The notes beneath the pieces were generated by a model. It searched no databases. It had not been told where the DNA came from and worked only from the letters and a program-made list of their open reading frames with translations. From contig NZ_FXXN01000025.1 in assembly GCF_900184795.1 (NCBI RefSeq), positions 444,542 through 508,541 of the forward strand: a DNA stretch of 64,000 bases, in the 5' to 3' direction. The position numbers and the translations under genes are program-made. The stretch comes from Magnetospirillum sp. 15-1. GTDB lineage: Bacteria > Pseudomonadota > Alphaproteobacteria > Rhodospirillales > Magnetospirillaceae. Below, in pieces: positions 27,142 through 38,953 of the stretch. How positions within the stretch are numbered: the stretch's first letter is position 1; each line of letters starts with the position of its first letter.

Positions 27142-27801
27142 CTATAGTTCTCGGACAAGATGGGCGAGATCCATGCAAGCCGGGAGAAAACGGGCCGGCG
27201 GATGGGCGAACTCCCCCTCGTGGGGAGTGTCGGGCCGCATCAGAATGGGTGTGCACCCGGAGTTGACGGCGCAATGGGTGTCGATGGGGGAATCTCCCAC
27301 GAACCACACATCCGGCCCGGCGGCGATGCCGGTCCCCGCCAGGGCGAGGTGGACGGGCGCGGCGGCCGGCTTGTCGGCCTCGGCGTCATCGGCCCCGACC
27401 AGGCGGACGAAATGGCCGGCCCAGCCCATGATCTCGGCCTCCTTGCGCAGGAAACCGCCGCGCTTGTTGCTGACCACCGCCAGCACCAGCCCCTCGCTCC
27501 GCAGGGTGTCCAGCATCTGGGCGGCGCCGGGCAAAGGATTGAGGTAGTCCAGGTGGATAGCCTCGAAGCTTCGGGTGAAGATGTCGCGGGCCTCGGGCCA
27601 GCGATCACCGAACATGGCGGGAAAGGAATCGCGCATGGAGGCGGCCACCCTTTCCCGGGTTTCCTCCAGGCTCCATTCCGCCATGCCGAAATGGCGGAAG
27701 GTCATGTTGTAGGATTCGCGAATGCACACCCAGGAATCCACCAGGGTGTTGTCCCAGTCGAAGATGACCGCCCGTGGGCGGGTCAGCGGCGGACCGGACA
27801 T
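27142..27801 (-). CDS. HAD-superfamily phosphatase (Gph-like)
   Basis: A 219-residue HAD-IA hydrolase. Motif I is FDWDNTLVDS, motif II AVVSNKRGG, and motif IV lies in VWFVGDSPID. The helical cap lies between motifs I and II. It resembles phosphoglycolate phosphatases, but the first aspartate is followed by Trp rather than Leu/Phe, and the substrate is undetermined. It overlaps the trkA stop by one base. Confidence 0.87.
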   Translation of the reverse strand: MSGPPLTRPRAVIFDWDNTLVDSWVCIRESYNMTFRHFGMAEWSLEETRERVAASMRDSFPAMFGDRWPEARDIFTRSFEAIHLDYLNPLPGAAQMLDTLRSEGLVLAVVSNKRGGFLRKEAEIMGWAGHFVRLVGADDAEADKPAAAPVHLALAGTGIAAGPDVWFVGDSPIDTHCAVNSGCTPILMRPDTPHEGEFAHPPARFLPACMDLAHLVREL

Positions 27802-29177
27802 CAGAAGTATTCCAGCCGGACCGAGAACATCTTCTCGACCTTCTTCACCGCGTCGGCGGTGGCGAACAGGATGACGCGGTCGCCGGGATGAATGACCGTG
27901 CTGCCGCGCGGACTGACCACCTTGCCGTCATGAACCACCGCGCCCAGCAACACGCCGGCCGGCAGCTTGACGTCCCTGAGCGGCTTGCCCACCAGGGACG
28001 AGGTTTCCAGGGCGTCGGCCTCGATCAGCTCGCCGAAGCCCTCGTGCAGGGAGTGGACGGCATGGATGCGGCCACGGCGCACGTGCTGGAGAATATTGGA
28101 GACGGTGATGGCCCGGGGATTGATGGCCACGTCGATGCCCAGCGGCGCCACCAGCGCGTTGTAGGTGGTCTTGTTGATCAGCGCCATGGTGCGGCGGCAG
28201 CCGTAGCGCTTGGCCAGCAGGCCCGACAGGATGTTGGTCTCGTCGTCATTGGTGACCGCGACCACCGCCTCGGCGGCCCCCACCGAGGCCTCCTCGAGGA
28301 TTTCCGGGTCCAGGGCGTCACCATGGATCACCACGGTATGGCCCACCGCCTTGGCGACGAACTCGGCACGCTCCTTGTTGGATTCGATGATCTTGATGGA
28401 GGTGCCCGGCCGGGCGGCTTCCAACTGCTGGGCCAGGAACAGGCCGATATTGCCGCCGCCGAAGATGACGATGCGCCGCGCTTCCTGATCCTCGCGGCCA
28501 AAGGCCGAAAGCGCCCGGTCCACATGGGCCGTATCGACGACGAAATAGACCTCGTCGCCCTCCATCATCTGGTCTTCGGAGGTGGGAACGATGGCCTTGC
28601 CGTCGCGCACGATGCCGATGATGACGATGGCCAGATCGGGGAACAGCACGGTCAGCTGGCGCAGCGGCGTGTTGATCAGCGGGCACTGCCCGGTGCAGCG
28701 CACCCCGATCAGCCGGACCTTGTCGCCCACCAGCGGAATGACATCGATGGCGCCCGGCACCTGCAGGCGCTTGGTGATGGCGCGGGCCACCTCGATCTCG
28801 GGGCTGATGATCACGTCGATGGGCAGATGCTCGCGCGAGAACAGGTTGGACCAGATGGGCGCCAGATAGCTCTGGCTGCGCACACGGGCGATCTTGGTCG
28901 GCACGTTGAACAGGGAATGGGCGACCTGACAGGCCACCATGTTGACCTCGTCGGCGGCGGTGACCGCGATGATCATGTCCGCGTCGCCGGCTCCGGCCTG
29001 CTCGAGCACCGCCGGATGGGAGGCGAAGCCCAGCACCACCTGGACGTCCAGGGTATCGCTGACCTTGCGGATCAGTTCGGGACGCTGGTCGATGATGGTG
29101 ACGTCGTTGTTCTCGCCCGCCAGATAGTGGGCGATGTTGAAGCCGACCTGGCCGGCGCCGCAGACTATGACCTTCAT
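27801..29177 (-). CDS. trkA: Trk potassium uptake regulatory protein TrkA
   Basis: A 458-residue peripheral membrane protein with two RCK modules. The NAD-binding motifs are VIVCGAGQVGFNIA near residue 3 and RIVIFGGGNIGLFLA near 232, each followed by a TrkA-C domain. It gates TrkH/TrkG potassium channels in response to nucleotides. The channel subunit is not in the window. It overlaps ntrX by 4 bases; trkA directly after ntrYX is a conserved alphaproteobacterial arrangement. Confidence 0.95.
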   Translation of the reverse strand: MKVIVCGAGQVGFNIAHYLAGENNDVTIIDQRPELIRKVSDTLDVQVVLGFASHPAVLEQAGAGDADMIIAVTAADEVNMVACQVAHSLFNVPTKIARVRSQSYLAPIWSNLFSREHLPIDVIISPEIEVARAITKRLQVPGAIDVIPLVGDKVRLIGVRCTGQCPLINTPLRQLTVLFPDLAIVIIGIVRDGKAIVPTSEDQMMEGDEVYFVVDTAHVDRALSAFGREDQEARRIVIFGGGNIGLFLAQQLEAARPGTSIKIIESNKERAEFVAKAVGHTVVIHGDALDPEILEEASVGAAEAVVAVTNDDETNILSGLLAKRYGCRRTMALINKTTYNALVAPLGIDVAINPRAITVSNILQHVRRGRIHAVHSLHEGFGELIEADALETSSLVGKPLRDVKLPAGVLLGAVVHDGKVVSPRGSTVIHPGDRVILFATADAVKKVEKMFSVRLEYF

Positions 29178-30565
29178 TTCTTTTCGTCCGTGTTGACGCC
29201 AAGCAGCTTGAGCTTGCGGTGAAGGGCCGAGCGCTCCATGCCGACGAAGGCGGCGGTGCGTGAGATGTTGCCGGCGAAACGATTGACCTGGGCCAGCAGG
29301 TATTCCCGCTCGAACAGTTCACGCGCCTCGCGCAGGGGCAAGGTCATGATCTCGCTCGACTTCTCCCACCGCAAAACGGCCGGCGTGATGGCGCCGATCT
29401 CGCCCGGCAGCATGTCGGCGCGGATCGCCTCGCGGGCGTCGCCGGGAGCCATGATCAGCAGCCAATCCATGACGTTCCGGAGCTGGCGCACATTGCCCGG
29501 CCAGTCATAGGCCTGAAGAGCGGCCAAGGCATCCTCGCCCACCACCCGGGGCTGCACCCCGGCGGCGGCGGCGGCCAGGGCCATGAAGTGCCGGGCCAGG
29601 GCCGGGATATCCTCGCGATGATCGCGAAGAGCGGGCATCTTCACCGGCACCACGTTGAGGCGGTAGAACAGATCCTCGCGGAAGTGGCCCGCGGTCATCT
29701 CGCCCTGCAGATCGCGGTTGGTGGTGGCGATGACGCGCACATCCACCTCGACCCGTTTCCCGCCCCCTACCCGCTCGAACATCTGGTCCTGCAATACGCG
29801 GACGATCTTGCCCTGGGTTTCCAGCGGCATGTCGGCCACCTCGTCCAGCAGCAAGGTGCCGCCGTGGGCCTGCTCGAAGGTGCCGATCTTGCGCGGCGTA
29901 TCGGGACCGTCGAGACCGTGCTCGGTGCCGAACAGCTCCATCTCCATGCGGTCGGGGTGCATGGCGGCGCAGTTGAGCACCACGAACGGCCCGTCGGCGC
30001 GGCGCGACCGGACGTGAATCTGGCGGGCCACCACTTCCTTGCCGGAACCGGCCGGGCCGGTGATCAGCACGCGGGAATTGGTGGGGGCCACCTTCTCCAC
30101 CGCCTGGCGGACCTGCAGGATGCCCATGGCGCCGCCGACGAGTTCATCGGCCGAGCCCGAGCGCAGGCGCAGTTCCTCGTTCTCGCGGCGCAGACGGGCC
30201 GCCTCGATGGCGCGCTCCACCACCAGCAGCAGCCGGTCGGCCTTGAACGGCTTCTCGATGAAGTCGTAGGCGCCCTGCTTGATGGCCTGGACGGCGGTCT
30301 CGATATTGCCGTGGCCGGAAATCATCACCACGGGGACTTCCGGATGGTCGCGCTTGATGGCGTCCAGCACTTCCAGACCGTCCAGGCGCGAACCCTGCAG
30401 CCAGATGTCCTGGACCACCAGATTGGGCCGCCGGGCGCGAATCCCCTCCAGGGCCTCGTCCGAATTGGCGGCCTCGCGGGTGTTGTGCCCTTCGTCTTCG
30501 AGAATACCGGCGATCAAAGCACGAATATCGGCCTCGTCGTCGACGATCAGAATGTCATGCGCCAT
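29174..30565 (-). CDS. ntrX: response regulator NtrX (NtrC family)
   Basis: A 463-residue regulator. The receiver has phosphoacceptor Asp53 (VVQDIWLQG). An AAA+ domain follows with Walker A TGPAGSGKE and LLLDEVADMP, and the C-terminal Fis-type helix-turn-helix is NISRTAAFVGMERSALHRKL. The GAFTGA loop that contacts sigma-54 is missing: after ELFGTEHG the sequence runs LDGPDTPRKIGTFEQA. It is therefore unlikely to activate sigma-54 promoters. Partner of NtrY, with a 4-base overlap to trkA and 11 to ntrY. Confidence 0.95.
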   Translation of the reverse strand: MAHDILIVDDEADIRALIAGILEDEGHNTREAANSDEALEGIRARRPNLVVQDIWLQGSRLDGLEVLDAIKRDHPEVPVVMISGHGNIETAVQAIKQGAYDFIEKPFKADRLLLVVERAIEAARLRRENEELRLRSGSADELVGGAMGILQVRQAVEKVAPTNSRVLITGPAGSGKEVVARQIHVRSRRADGPFVVLNCAAMHPDRMEMELFGTEHGLDGPDTPRKIGTFEQAHGGTLLLDEVADMPLETQGKIVRVLQDQMFERVGGGKRVEVDVRVIATTNRDLQGEMTAGHFREDLFYRLNVVPVKMPALRDHREDIPALARHFMALAAAAAGVQPRVVGEDALAALQAYDWPGNVRQLRNVMDWLLIMAPGDAREAIRADMLPGEIGAITPAVLRWEKSSEIMTLPLREARELFEREYLLAQVNRFAGNISRTAAFVGMERSALHRKLKLLGVNTDEKK

Positions 30566-32792
30566 GGGTTGCCGTGGTGTCGCCGGTTGCCTGTGATTGC
30601 AGATGCTCGGGGGCCGGGAATATCAGCCCGATCCGCGCGCCCCCCCCAGGCGCATCCTCAAGATACAGATCACCGCCGTGGTCTTCCATGATCTTCTTGA
30701 CGATGGCCAGCCCCAAACCGGTTCCCTTGGTCCGGGTCGTGACATAGGGCTCGGTCAACCGCTCGCGGTTCTCGGTGGGCAGGCCCTTGCCGTTGTCCTC
30801 GACGGTCACCACCAGCCGGTCCGACTGGGGGACCAGACTGAGCACGATGCGGCCGCGCGGCGCTTGCGGGTCGTCGCGGCCCTGAATGGCTTCGACGGCG
30901 TTCTTCAGCAGGTTGGTCAAGGCCTGGCCGATCAGGCGGCCGTCGCACTGCACCGGGACCTTGCCGTCGGGCAATTGATGGACGAATTCCACGCCGGGAT
31001 TGCCGGTCCGCTGCAGGAACATCGCCTGCCGGCAGATATCGTTGAGGTCATCGGACTTGATCTGCGGTGCCGGCATGCGGGCGAAGGACGAGAACTCATC
31101 CACCATGCGGCCGATGTCGCCCACCTGGCGCACGATGGTCTCCACCAGATTGACGTATGTCTCAGGATCGCTGTGTATCTCCTTGAGATACTTACGCTTA
31201 AGCCGTTCCGCCGACAGTTGGATCGGGGTCAGGGGATTCTTGATCTCGTGGGCGATGCGCCGCGCCACGTCGGCCCAGGCGGCGGTGCGCTGGGCGGAAA
31301 CAAGCTCGGTGATGTCGTCGAAGGTCACCACGTAACCGATGACCTCCTCGGCGTCGAGGCGTTCGGCCACCACGCGCACCAGCAGCATGCGGGCACGGCC
31401 GCCGGGAGTGGACAGGCGCACCTCGCGCTGGATCAGCTTGTCGGGGCGGCGGACCGCCTCGTCCAGGGGCTCGGCCAGATCGGGGATGACCTCGCGGAGA
31501 TCGTGACCGACCAGTTCCTCGAGGGCGATGCCGATCAGTTCCCCCGCCGAGCGGTTGGGCAGATGGATGCGGCCATCGGCGTCCAGGCCGATGACGCCGG
31601 AGGAGACGCCGGCCAGTACCGTCTCGGTGAAGCGGCGGCGCTCGTCCAGCTCACGGTTGGCGTCGACCAGATCCTGGCGCTGGCTGGACAACTGATGGGT
31701 CATGCGGTTGAAGGCGCGGCTCAGCACGCCGATCTCGTCGGCGGCATCCTCGGCCACCCGGGCATCGAGGTCGCCCGACCGCACCTTTTCGGCGGCATCG
31801 ATCAGCCGCCCTATCGGGGTCGCCAGCCGCACCGCCATGGACACGCCGACCCAGATGGCGGTCAGCACCAGCAGCAGGGCCACCAGGGCAAAGATCAGCG
31901 AGAAGGCGCGCTCCACCCCCGACAGCCGGCCCTCCAGGCGTTCGTACTGGGCCACCGCCTCGGAGGTCTGGGCCATGTAGCCGATCACCTTGGGATCGAC
32001 GAAGCGGCCCACATACAAGAAGGTGTCGCCGAACAGCCCTTGAAGCTGGACCAGCGCCTTGACCCGGTCCTCGCCCGACCCGGACAGCACAACCACGTCG
32101 CCGCCACGGGCCTTTTCCAGAGCCCAGGCGGGAATCTGGTCGATGCTGGCCTCCACCGCGAAGATCAGCCCCGAGCGGGCCATGATGTTGCCGCGGGTAT
32201 CGAAGACGATGGCCTCGGTCAGGCCGCGGATGGCCGCCTGGGTGCCGACGAACTGGCTGAAATGCTGGGGCGAGCGCAGCAGGAGCGGCCCTTCGCGGTT
32301 GATGTCGTTGGCCATGGCCAGGGCATCGCCGCCGATGATGCGCTTGTGTTCCTCGAGATAGGCGTGCGCCACTTCCAGCGAGGCCTGCAGCGCGGTGCGC
32401 ACCCGGTCCGAGAACCAGCTTTCCACCCCGTAGCGGAAGAAGGCGGTGGAGCCGACGCTCATCAGCACCGAAGGCGTCACCGCCACCAGGGCGAACAGCA
32501 TGATGAAGCGCAAATGCAGCTTGGAGCCCGAGGCGCCGCGCCGCCGGGCCTTCAGCACGTCCAGCACCCGGAACCCCACCACGCCGCCCAGGGCGGCCAG
32601 CAGGACGCCGTCGGTGGCCAGCAGCGACAGGACGATGCGGGGATCGGGACCGGCGGGACCATTCCCGCCGCCGGCCATCACCCAGACGGTGGCGACGATG
32701 GCGGGAATCGAGGCGAAGGTCAGCCCATAAGCCAGCCGGCGGGCCAGGTCGACCCGGCGCGCCCAGTGGCGTATGCGGCGACCGAACGCCAT
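30555..32792 (-). CDS. ntrY: nitrogen sensor histidine kinase NtrY
   Basis: A 745-residue membrane kinase. There are N-terminal transmembrane helices (about 20-110), a periplasmic region, a further helix near 300, and a HAMP domain (VRLATPIGRLIDAAEKVRSG). Next come a PAS domain (GVIGLDADGRIHLPN), HisKA with His515 (AHEIKNPLTPIQ) and an HATPase (NAVEAIQG, GTGLGLAIVKK). It acts with NtrX in nitrogen, redox and envelope-related control. It begins directly upstream of ntrX and follows ntrC, as in other Alphaproteobacteria. Confidence 0.96.
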   Translation of the reverse strand: MAFGRRIRHWARRVDLARRLAYGLTFASIPAIVATVWVMAGGGNGPAGPDPRIVLSLLATDGVLLAALGGVVGFRVLDVLKARRRGASGSKLHLRFIMLFALVAVTPSVLMSVGSTAFFRYGVESWFSDRVRTALQASLEVAHAYLEEHKRIIGGDALAMANDINREGPLLLRSPQHFSQFVGTQAAIRGLTEAIVFDTRGNIMARSGLIFAVEASIDQIPAWALEKARGGDVVVLSGSGEDRVKALVQLQGLFGDTFLYVGRFVDPKVIGYMAQTSEAVAQYERLEGRLSGVERAFSLIFALVALLLVLTAIWVGVSMAVRLATPIGRLIDAAEKVRSGDLDARVAEDAADEIGVLSRAFNRMTHQLSSQRQDLVDANRELDERRRFTETVLAGVSSGVIGLDADGRIHLPNRSAGELIGIALEELVGHDLREVIPDLAEPLDEAVRRPDKLIQREVRLSTPGGRARMLLVRVVAERLDAEEVIGYVVTFDDITELVSAQRTAAWADVARRIAHEIKNPLTPIQLSAERLKRKYLKEIHSDPETYVNLVETIVRQVGDIGRMVDEFSSFARMPAPQIKSDDLNDICRQAMFLQRTGNPGVEFVHQLPDGKVPVQCDGRLIGQALTNLLKNAVEAIQGRDDPQAPRGRIVLSLVPQSDRLVVTVEDNGKGLPTENRERLTEPYVTTRTKGTGLGLAIVKKIMEDHGGDLYLEDAPGGGARIGLIFPAPEHLQSQATGDTTATHGA

Positions 32793-34247
<1,455 letters not shown>

Positions 34248-34252
34248 GGTGC

Positions 34253-35374
34253 TCACTTGCCGTCCCCATCCTGGACCATGGGCAGCATCACCCGGAATAT
34301 GGTCCGCCTTGGCACGCTGTCGAATTCGATCACGCCGCCGTGATCGCCGATGATCTTGGCCACCAGGGCCAGCCCCAGGCCGCTGCCCGACGTCTTGGTG
34401 GTGACGAAGGCGTCGAACAGATTGGGTTTCAGATCCTCGGGGATACCGGGGCCGTTGTCTTGGATGCTCACCACCAGCGGCAGGTGGCGCCGCGTCTCGC
34501 TGCCCGGCAGGGCCAGGCGGACGCCGTGCTGATAGCCGGTGGACACGACGATCTCGCCGCCTTCCTCCGGCACCGCCTCGGCGGCGTTCTTCACCAGGTT
34601 GAGGAACACCTGCACCAACTGGTCGCGGTCGCCGAGGACCGGCGGCAGCGACGGGTCGTAATTCTCGATGATCCGCACCGAGCGGGCGAAGCCGGCCTCG
34701 GCGATGCGCCGCACGTGCTCCAGCACCCGGTGGATGTTGACGGCGCCGCGCTCCACGGTGGGATTGTCCGAGAAGGCCTCCATGCGGTCCACCAGCGCCA
34801 CGATGCGGTCGGCCTCGTCGCAGATCAGCCGGGTGAGGACCCGATCCTCCTCGCCGGCGTTCTGCTCCAGCAACTGGGCGGCGCCGCGGATGCCCGACAG
34901 CGGATTCTTGACCTCGTGGGCCAGGATGGCCGCCATGGCGGTCACCGAGCGCGCCGCGTTGCGGCTGGTCAGTTGGGCACCGATCTTGAGCGCGATGGAT
35001 TGCTCGTGCAGGCTGATCACCACGGCACCCGCCGTCTCGATGATGGGCGAGACCTGGACGGTGACGGTGCGGTGACCGGTGCGGGGCGTGTCGAGCGTCA
35101 CGCCGTGCTCGGCCACCGAGATGTTGCCGTCGCGGGCCTGGCTCACCAGCGACAGGACCGGCGAATCGGGCGGCAGGAAATCGGTGGCGGCATGGTCGAT
35201 CAGGTAGGCGGCGCCGCAGGCGAACAATTGCTCGGCGGCACCGTTGACGTAGCGGATGCGGTTCTCGGCGTCCAGGGCCACCACGGCGGCGCCCAGCGCG
35301 CTCAGCACGGTGGTCGGATCGAAGGTGGAACTGGACAAGCCGCGCTTCAGGGCCGTGACGATGGGAATGGGCAT
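34253..35374 (-). CDS. ntrB: nitrogen regulation sensor kinase NtrB
   Basis: A 373-residue soluble kinase. It has an N-terminal PAS domain ([20 protein letters not shown]), HisKA with His153 ([19 protein letters not shown]) and an HATPase with [12 protein letters not shown] and [12 protein letters not shown]. It phosphorylates or dephosphorylates NtrC under PII control. The ATG at 35374 overlaps the dusB stop (ATGA), so synthesis is coupled to dusB, the usual nifR3-ntrB order. Confidence 0.96.
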   Translation of the reverse strand: MPIPIVTALKRGLSSSTFDPTTVLSALGAAVVALDAENRIRYVNGAAEQLFACGAAYLIDHAATDFLPPDSPVLSLVSQARDGNISVAEHGVTLDTPRTGHRTVTVQVSPIIETAGAVVISLHEQSIALKIGAQLTSRNAARSVTAMAAILAHEVKNPLSGIRGAAQLLEQNAGEEDRVLTRLICDEADRIVALVDRMEAFSDNPTVERGAVNIHRVLEHVRRIAEAGFARSVRIIENYDPSLPPVLGDRDQLVQVFLNLVKNAAEAVPEEGGEIVVSTGYQHGVRLALPGSETRRHLPLVVSIQDNGPGIPEDLKPNLFDAFVTTKTSGSGLGLALVAKIIGDHGGVIEFDSVPRRTIFRVMLPMVQDGDGK

Positions 35375-36381
35375 CAGGCGGCGGCCTTTTCCAGCAGGGG
35401 GCCGTAGAACGCGGCGATGGTCTGCCGCATGACGGCCGGGTCGTTGGTACGGTTGATCTCGGCACGGAACTCGGCCGACCCCGGCAGACCCTTGGAATAC
35501 CAGCCCATATGCTTGCGGGCGATGCGGACACCCGGTTCGGAGCCGTAATGGAGCAGGATGGCGTCCAGGTGCTCCAGGATGATCTCCATCTGCTCGGCCA
35601 GCGACGGGTCGGGACGCCGCTCCCCGGTGGCGAGGAAGTGGGCCACCTGCCCCGGCAGCCACGGCCGCCCATAGGTGCCGCGCCCGATCATCACGCCATC
35701 GGCGTCCGACATCTCCAGCATGCGGACGGCGTCGTCGATGCTTTCCACGTCGCCGTTGCCGATCACCGGAATGGACACGGCGCGCTTGACCTCGCCAATG
35801 AAGGCCCAATCGGCCTGACCGGTGTACATCTGGTTGCGGGTCCGGCCGTGCACGGTGACCATGCGGATGCCGCATTCCTCGGCGACGCGGGCCAGACTGG
35901 GAGCGTTGCGGCTGGTCATGTCCCAGCCGGTGCGCATCTTCAGCGTGACAGGGATGTCCACCGCCTTCACCACGGCGGTCAGGATGCGCGCAGCCAGATT
36001 CTCGTTGCGCATCAGCGCCGAGCCGGCCTCACCCTTCAGCGCCACCTTCTTGACCGGGCAGCCCATGTTGATGTCGATGATGGCGGCGCCCATATCCTGG
36101 TTCAGCCTGGCGGCCTCGGCCATCACCTTGGGCTCGCAGCCGGCCAGTTGCACCGACATGGGAAATTCCTCGGCGGTATGGCTCGCCATCTGCATGGTCT
36201 GGCGGTTCTGGCGGATCATCGCCTGGCTGGCGATCATTTCGGACACCACCAGTCCGGCGCCCAGGCGCTTGACCAGCCGGCGGTTGGGCATGTCGGTGAC
36301 GCCGGCCATGGGGGCCAGGATGACCGGATTGTCCAGGGTTACCGCTCCGATGGAAACGGTCTTGCGCGTGATCTGTGCCAT
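35374..36381 (-). CDS. dusB: tRNA-dihydrouridine synthase DusB (NifR3)
   Basis: A 335-residue FMN enzyme that reduces uridines in tRNA. It has [14 protein letters not shown] at the N-terminus, the catalytic cysteine Cys108 in [20 protein letters not shown], and [11 protein letters not shown] for FMN. The ATG at 36381 was chosen; a GTG at 36411 would add ten residues with no counterpart in the family. First gene of the nitrogen-regulation operon; historically called nifR3 in Rhodobacter. Confidence 0.95.
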   Translation of the reverse strand: MAQITRKTVSIGAVTLDNPVILAPMAGVTDMPNRRLVKRLGAGLVVSEMIASQAMIRQNRQTMQMASHTAEEFPMSVQLAGCEPKVMAEAARLNQDMGAAIIDINMGCPVKKVALKGEAGSALMRNENLAARILTAVVKAVDIPVTLKMRTGWDMTSRNAPSLARVAEECGIRMVTVHGRTRNQMYTGQADWAFIGEVKRAVSIPVIGNGDVESIDDAVRMLEMSDADGVMIGRGTYGRPWLPGQVAHFLATGERRPDPSLAEQMEIILEHLDAILLHYGSEPGVRIARKHMGWYSKGLPGSAEFRAEINRTNDPAVMRQTIAAFYGPLLEKAAA

Positions 36382-36447
36382 GGCTGCGTATTTATTATGC
36401 AGATGCGACACAATGCAACGGCAAAAGCTGCCTGGAAAAAAAGCAAT

Positions 36448-37251
36448 TCAGTGCGGGACGAGGACCTGTGTCACAAATTTGACCCCGGGATAGGCCAGGG
36501 TCAGCAGCAGATAGGCCAGCAGCACCACACGGGCGGCGACGCGGCCGCGTACGCCGCAGACCCGGTGACCGATCAGCAGCAGGCCGATCAGGCCGAAGGC
36601 CAGCAGCGACAGCAGGGTCTTGTGGGAGAGGACCAGAACCGCGCCGCTCTCGAAATACTGGGTCGCCATCCCGGTGGCCAGCCCCAGGCCGAGCACGGCT
36701 TCCGAGGCCAGCAGCAGGCGCCCGGCCAGGGTCTCGCTGTCGGCGACGCTGGGCAGCATGCGGGTGAGCGTGGTGGGCGCCTTGCGTTTCAGGGCGCGTT
36801 CCTGCAGGAAGGTGGCCAGCGAAGCCACCGCCGCCAGGGTCAGCAGGGCATAGGTCAGGACCGAAACGACGATGTGCAGGTCCAGCCAGGCGGCGGGCAC
36901 CTGTCCGCTGAGCGGCGGCGCCGCCTCCACCCACTGCACCAGGGACGCCAGCAGCCCCAGGGCGGCCAGGAACGGCATCACCAGCGGCGCCAGCCGCCAG
37001 CCCTGGGCCGTGGCATGGGCCAGGACGGCGAACAGGGCCGCGGTGGCGGCGATGGAGACCCACAGGGCGGCCGACAGACTGGTCAGCCACTGGGCACTCA
37101 TCTGGGAGACCGCCCACAGGGCCGGTCCGGCGACCGCCAGACCAAGGCAAAGGCGGAACTGGACACTCCGCCCCTCGCCGGCGCGAAGCGCCACCAGCGC
37201 GGCGGGGAGCAGCGCCACGAGGGCGACCATATTGAGAAGCACGGACGACAT
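36448..37251 (-). CDS. CcsA/YpjD-like cytochrome c assembly membrane protein
   Basis: A 267-residue protein with about eight transmembrane helices. It contains a tryptophan-rich stretch and conserved histidines ([35 protein letters not shown]) like the heme-handling family containing CcsA, CcmC and YpjD/HemX. A role in heme or cytochrome c biogenesis is inferred from the family; the full WWD motif is not evident. It is separated from dusB by 66 bp and may share a promoter region with it. Confidence 0.82.
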   Translation of the reverse strand: MSSVLLNMVALVALLPAALVALRAGEGRSVQFRLCLGLAVAGPALWAVSQMSAQWLTSLSAALWVSIAATAALFAVLAHATAQGWRLAPLVMPFLAALGLLASLVQWVEAAPPLSGQVPAAWLDLHIVVSVLTYALLTLAAVASLATFLQERALKRKAPTTLTRMLPSVADSETLAGRLLLASEAVLGLGLATGMATQYFESGAVLVLSHKTLLSLLAFGLIGLLLIGHRVCGVRGRVAARVVLLAYLLLTLAYPGVKFVTQVLVPH

Positions 37252-37320
37252 GGGCGGACTATATCATCCTTTGCGGCGGCGCAAAGGGGTGACAGCGCCT
37301 GTCCTCTCCGATCATCAGGC

Positions 37321-37393
37321 CCCTCGATCGCCGGGCGCCGCCGGTGGCGGCTTGGCTCCCGCGGCATAAGCCGCGCGGCCCCTTGGGCCTGGC
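37321..37393 (+). repeat. intergenic hairpin repeat, copy A
   Basis: Begins CCCTCGATCGCCGGGCGC and ends CCTTGGGCCTG, upstream of ispDF. It contains the hairpin CGCGGC-ATAA-GCCGCG at 37360-37375. The same element, in the same strand orientation, is found at 51937-51995 and 53815-53865. This copy has a shuffled middle (CCGCCGGTGGCGG). Confidence 0.65.
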
Positions 37394-37479
37394 CGGCGCA
37401 CAAGGGCGCCGGTATCAAGCCTTGGCAAGGCGGCATCCTCTCGCATAGTCTGTCGCCCCACATTTCCTGGAGAGTGACG

Positions 37480-38634
37480 ATGGCCAAGACGGTTGTTCTG
37501 GTGGTGGCGGCGGGGCGCGGGCGGCGGTTCGGCGGTGACCTGCCGAAGCAATACCACGACCTGGCCGGGCGCATGGTGCTGCGCCACACCCTGGCGGCCT
37601 TCGCCACCAATCCCGAGATCAGCGCGGTACGCGCCGTCATCCACCCCGACGACCGCCAGCTCTACGACATGGCGGCCGCCGGCCTGAATCTGCTGGAGCC
37701 GGTCCATGGCGGCGCCACCCGCCAGGACAGCGTCCGCCTGGGACTCGACAGCCTGAAGGATTTGGGCCCCGCCAAGGTGCTGATCCACGACGGGGCGCGG
37801 CCCTTCATCGATCACGGCACCGTCGGCCGGGTGATCCGCGCCCTGGATCACCATCCCGGCGCCCTGCCCGTCGTGCCGGTGGCCGACACCCTGAAGCGTG
37901 GCCAGGACGGTTTCGTGGCCGACACGGTGGACCGCAGCAATCTGTTCCGCGCCCAGACGCCCCAGGGCTTCCGCTATGCCGAGATCGTCGCCGCCCATCA
38001 CGCGGTGATCGGCAATGAGCTGACCGACGACGCCGCCGTGGCGGAACGGGCCGGGCTGGCGGTGGAACTGGTGGCCGGTGCCGAGGACAACGTCAAGATC
38101 ACCACCGCCGCCGACCTGGAGCGGGCCCGGCGCCTGTTCGACGGCCCCGGCGAGGTGCGCTCGGCCTCCGGTTATGACGTGCACCGCTTCGACCCGGCCA
38201 AGAAAGCCGTATGGCTGTGTGGCGTCGAAATTCCCCACAAATCCGGCCTGGAAGGCCATTCCGACGCCGACGTGGCCCTGCACGCGCTGACCGACGCGGT
38301 CTTGGGCGCCATTGCCGCCGGCGACATCGGCCACCACTTCCCGCCCACCGATCCCAGGTGGAAGGGCGCGGCCTCCGACCAGTTCCTCGCCCACGCCGGT
38401 TCGCTGGTCACCGCCAAGGGCGGCCGCATCGTCAACGTCGACATCACCATCATCTGCGAACGCCCGAAGGTGGGACCGCACCGTGCCGCCATGGCGGCAC
38501 GGGTGGCGGAAATCCTCGGCATTTCCCAGGACCGGGTCAGCGTCAAGGCCACCACCACGGAAGGGCTGGGCTTCACCGGCCGCAAGGAAGGCATCGCCGC
38601 CCAGGCCATGGCCTCGGTCTGGCTGCCCCGGTAG
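37480..38634 (+). CDS. ispDF: bifunctional IspD/IspF isoprenoid enzyme
   Basis: A 384-residue fusion of two MEP-pathway enzymes. Residues 1-225 are IspD ([17 protein letters not shown] for CTP binding, HDGARPF), which makes CDP-methylerythritol. Residues 228-384 are IspF, with metal ligands Asp233 and His235 (SGYDVHRF), EGHSDADV and [11 protein letters not shown], which makes the cyclic diphosphate. The fusion is typical of Alphaproteobacteria. The ATG at 37480 has GGAG 7 bases upstream; the frame is open for over 2 kb further upstream, but that part is antisense to other genes. Confidence 0.97.
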   Translation: MAKTVVLVVAAGRGRRFGGDLPKQYHDLAGRMVLRHTLAAFATNPEISAVRAVIHPDDRQLYDMAAAGLNLLEPVHGGATRQDSVRLGLDSLKDLGPAKVLIHDGARPFIDHGTVGRVIRALDHHPGALPVVPVADTLKRGQDGFVADTVDRSNLFRAQTPQGFRYAEIVAAHHAVIGNELTDDAAVAERAGLAVELVAGAEDNVKITTAADLERARRLFDGPGEVRSASGYDVHRFDPAKKAVWLCGVEIPHKSGLEGHSDADVALHALTDAVLGAIAAGDIGHHFPPTDPRWKGAASDQFLAHAGSLVTAKGGRIVNVDITIICERPKVGPHRAAMAARVAEILGISQDRVSVKATTTEGLGFTGRKEGIAAQAMASVWLPR

Positions 38635-38635
38635 C

Positions 38636-38953
38636 TCAGCCGCCGGTCTCGGTCCTGATCCAGTCGAGATAGGCGGGATTGCCCGTCTCGATGGGCAAAG
38701 CCACCACGCAGGGGCAGGCGTAGTCGTGCAGTTCGCGCACCCGCTTGATCACGGAATCCACAAGATCGGCCCTGGTCTTGCAGATCAGGACCGCCTCGGG
38801 CCCCTCGCAGACCTTGCCGTCCCACCAATAGACCGAGGTGGCGCCGTCCAGCACGTTGGCGCAGGCCGCCAGCCGCTCGGCCACCAGGGCGCGGGCCAGG
38901 GCCAAGGCCGCCTCGCGATCGGCGGCGGTTATATAAATCATGTTCGTCGTCAA
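38636..38953 (-). CDS. cutA: divalent cation tolerance protein CutA
   Basis: About 105 residues. CutA trimer fold with AALALARALVAERLAACANV, a WWDGKVCEGPEAVLICKT strand region and a C-terminal NPAYLDWIRTET. Linked to copper tolerance in E. coli, though its mechanism remains poorly known. A TTG at 38953 preceded by GGGGG at a 7-base spacing is the likelier start; the ATG at 38941 (MIYITAADRE) has no close ribosome-binding site. It converges on ispDF with a gap of 1 base. Confidence 0.9.
   Translation of the reverse strand: MTTNMIYITAADREAALALARALVAERLAACANVLDGATSVYWWDGKVCEGPEAVLICKTRADLVDSVIKRVRELHDYACPCVVALPIETGNPAYLDWIRTETGG

Noticed and set aside
36382-36447. possible sigma-54 promoter before dusB (GGCAG...TTGC)
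   Set aside because: The GG and GC elements are 10 or 16 bases apart rather than the required 12, so the match does not hold.
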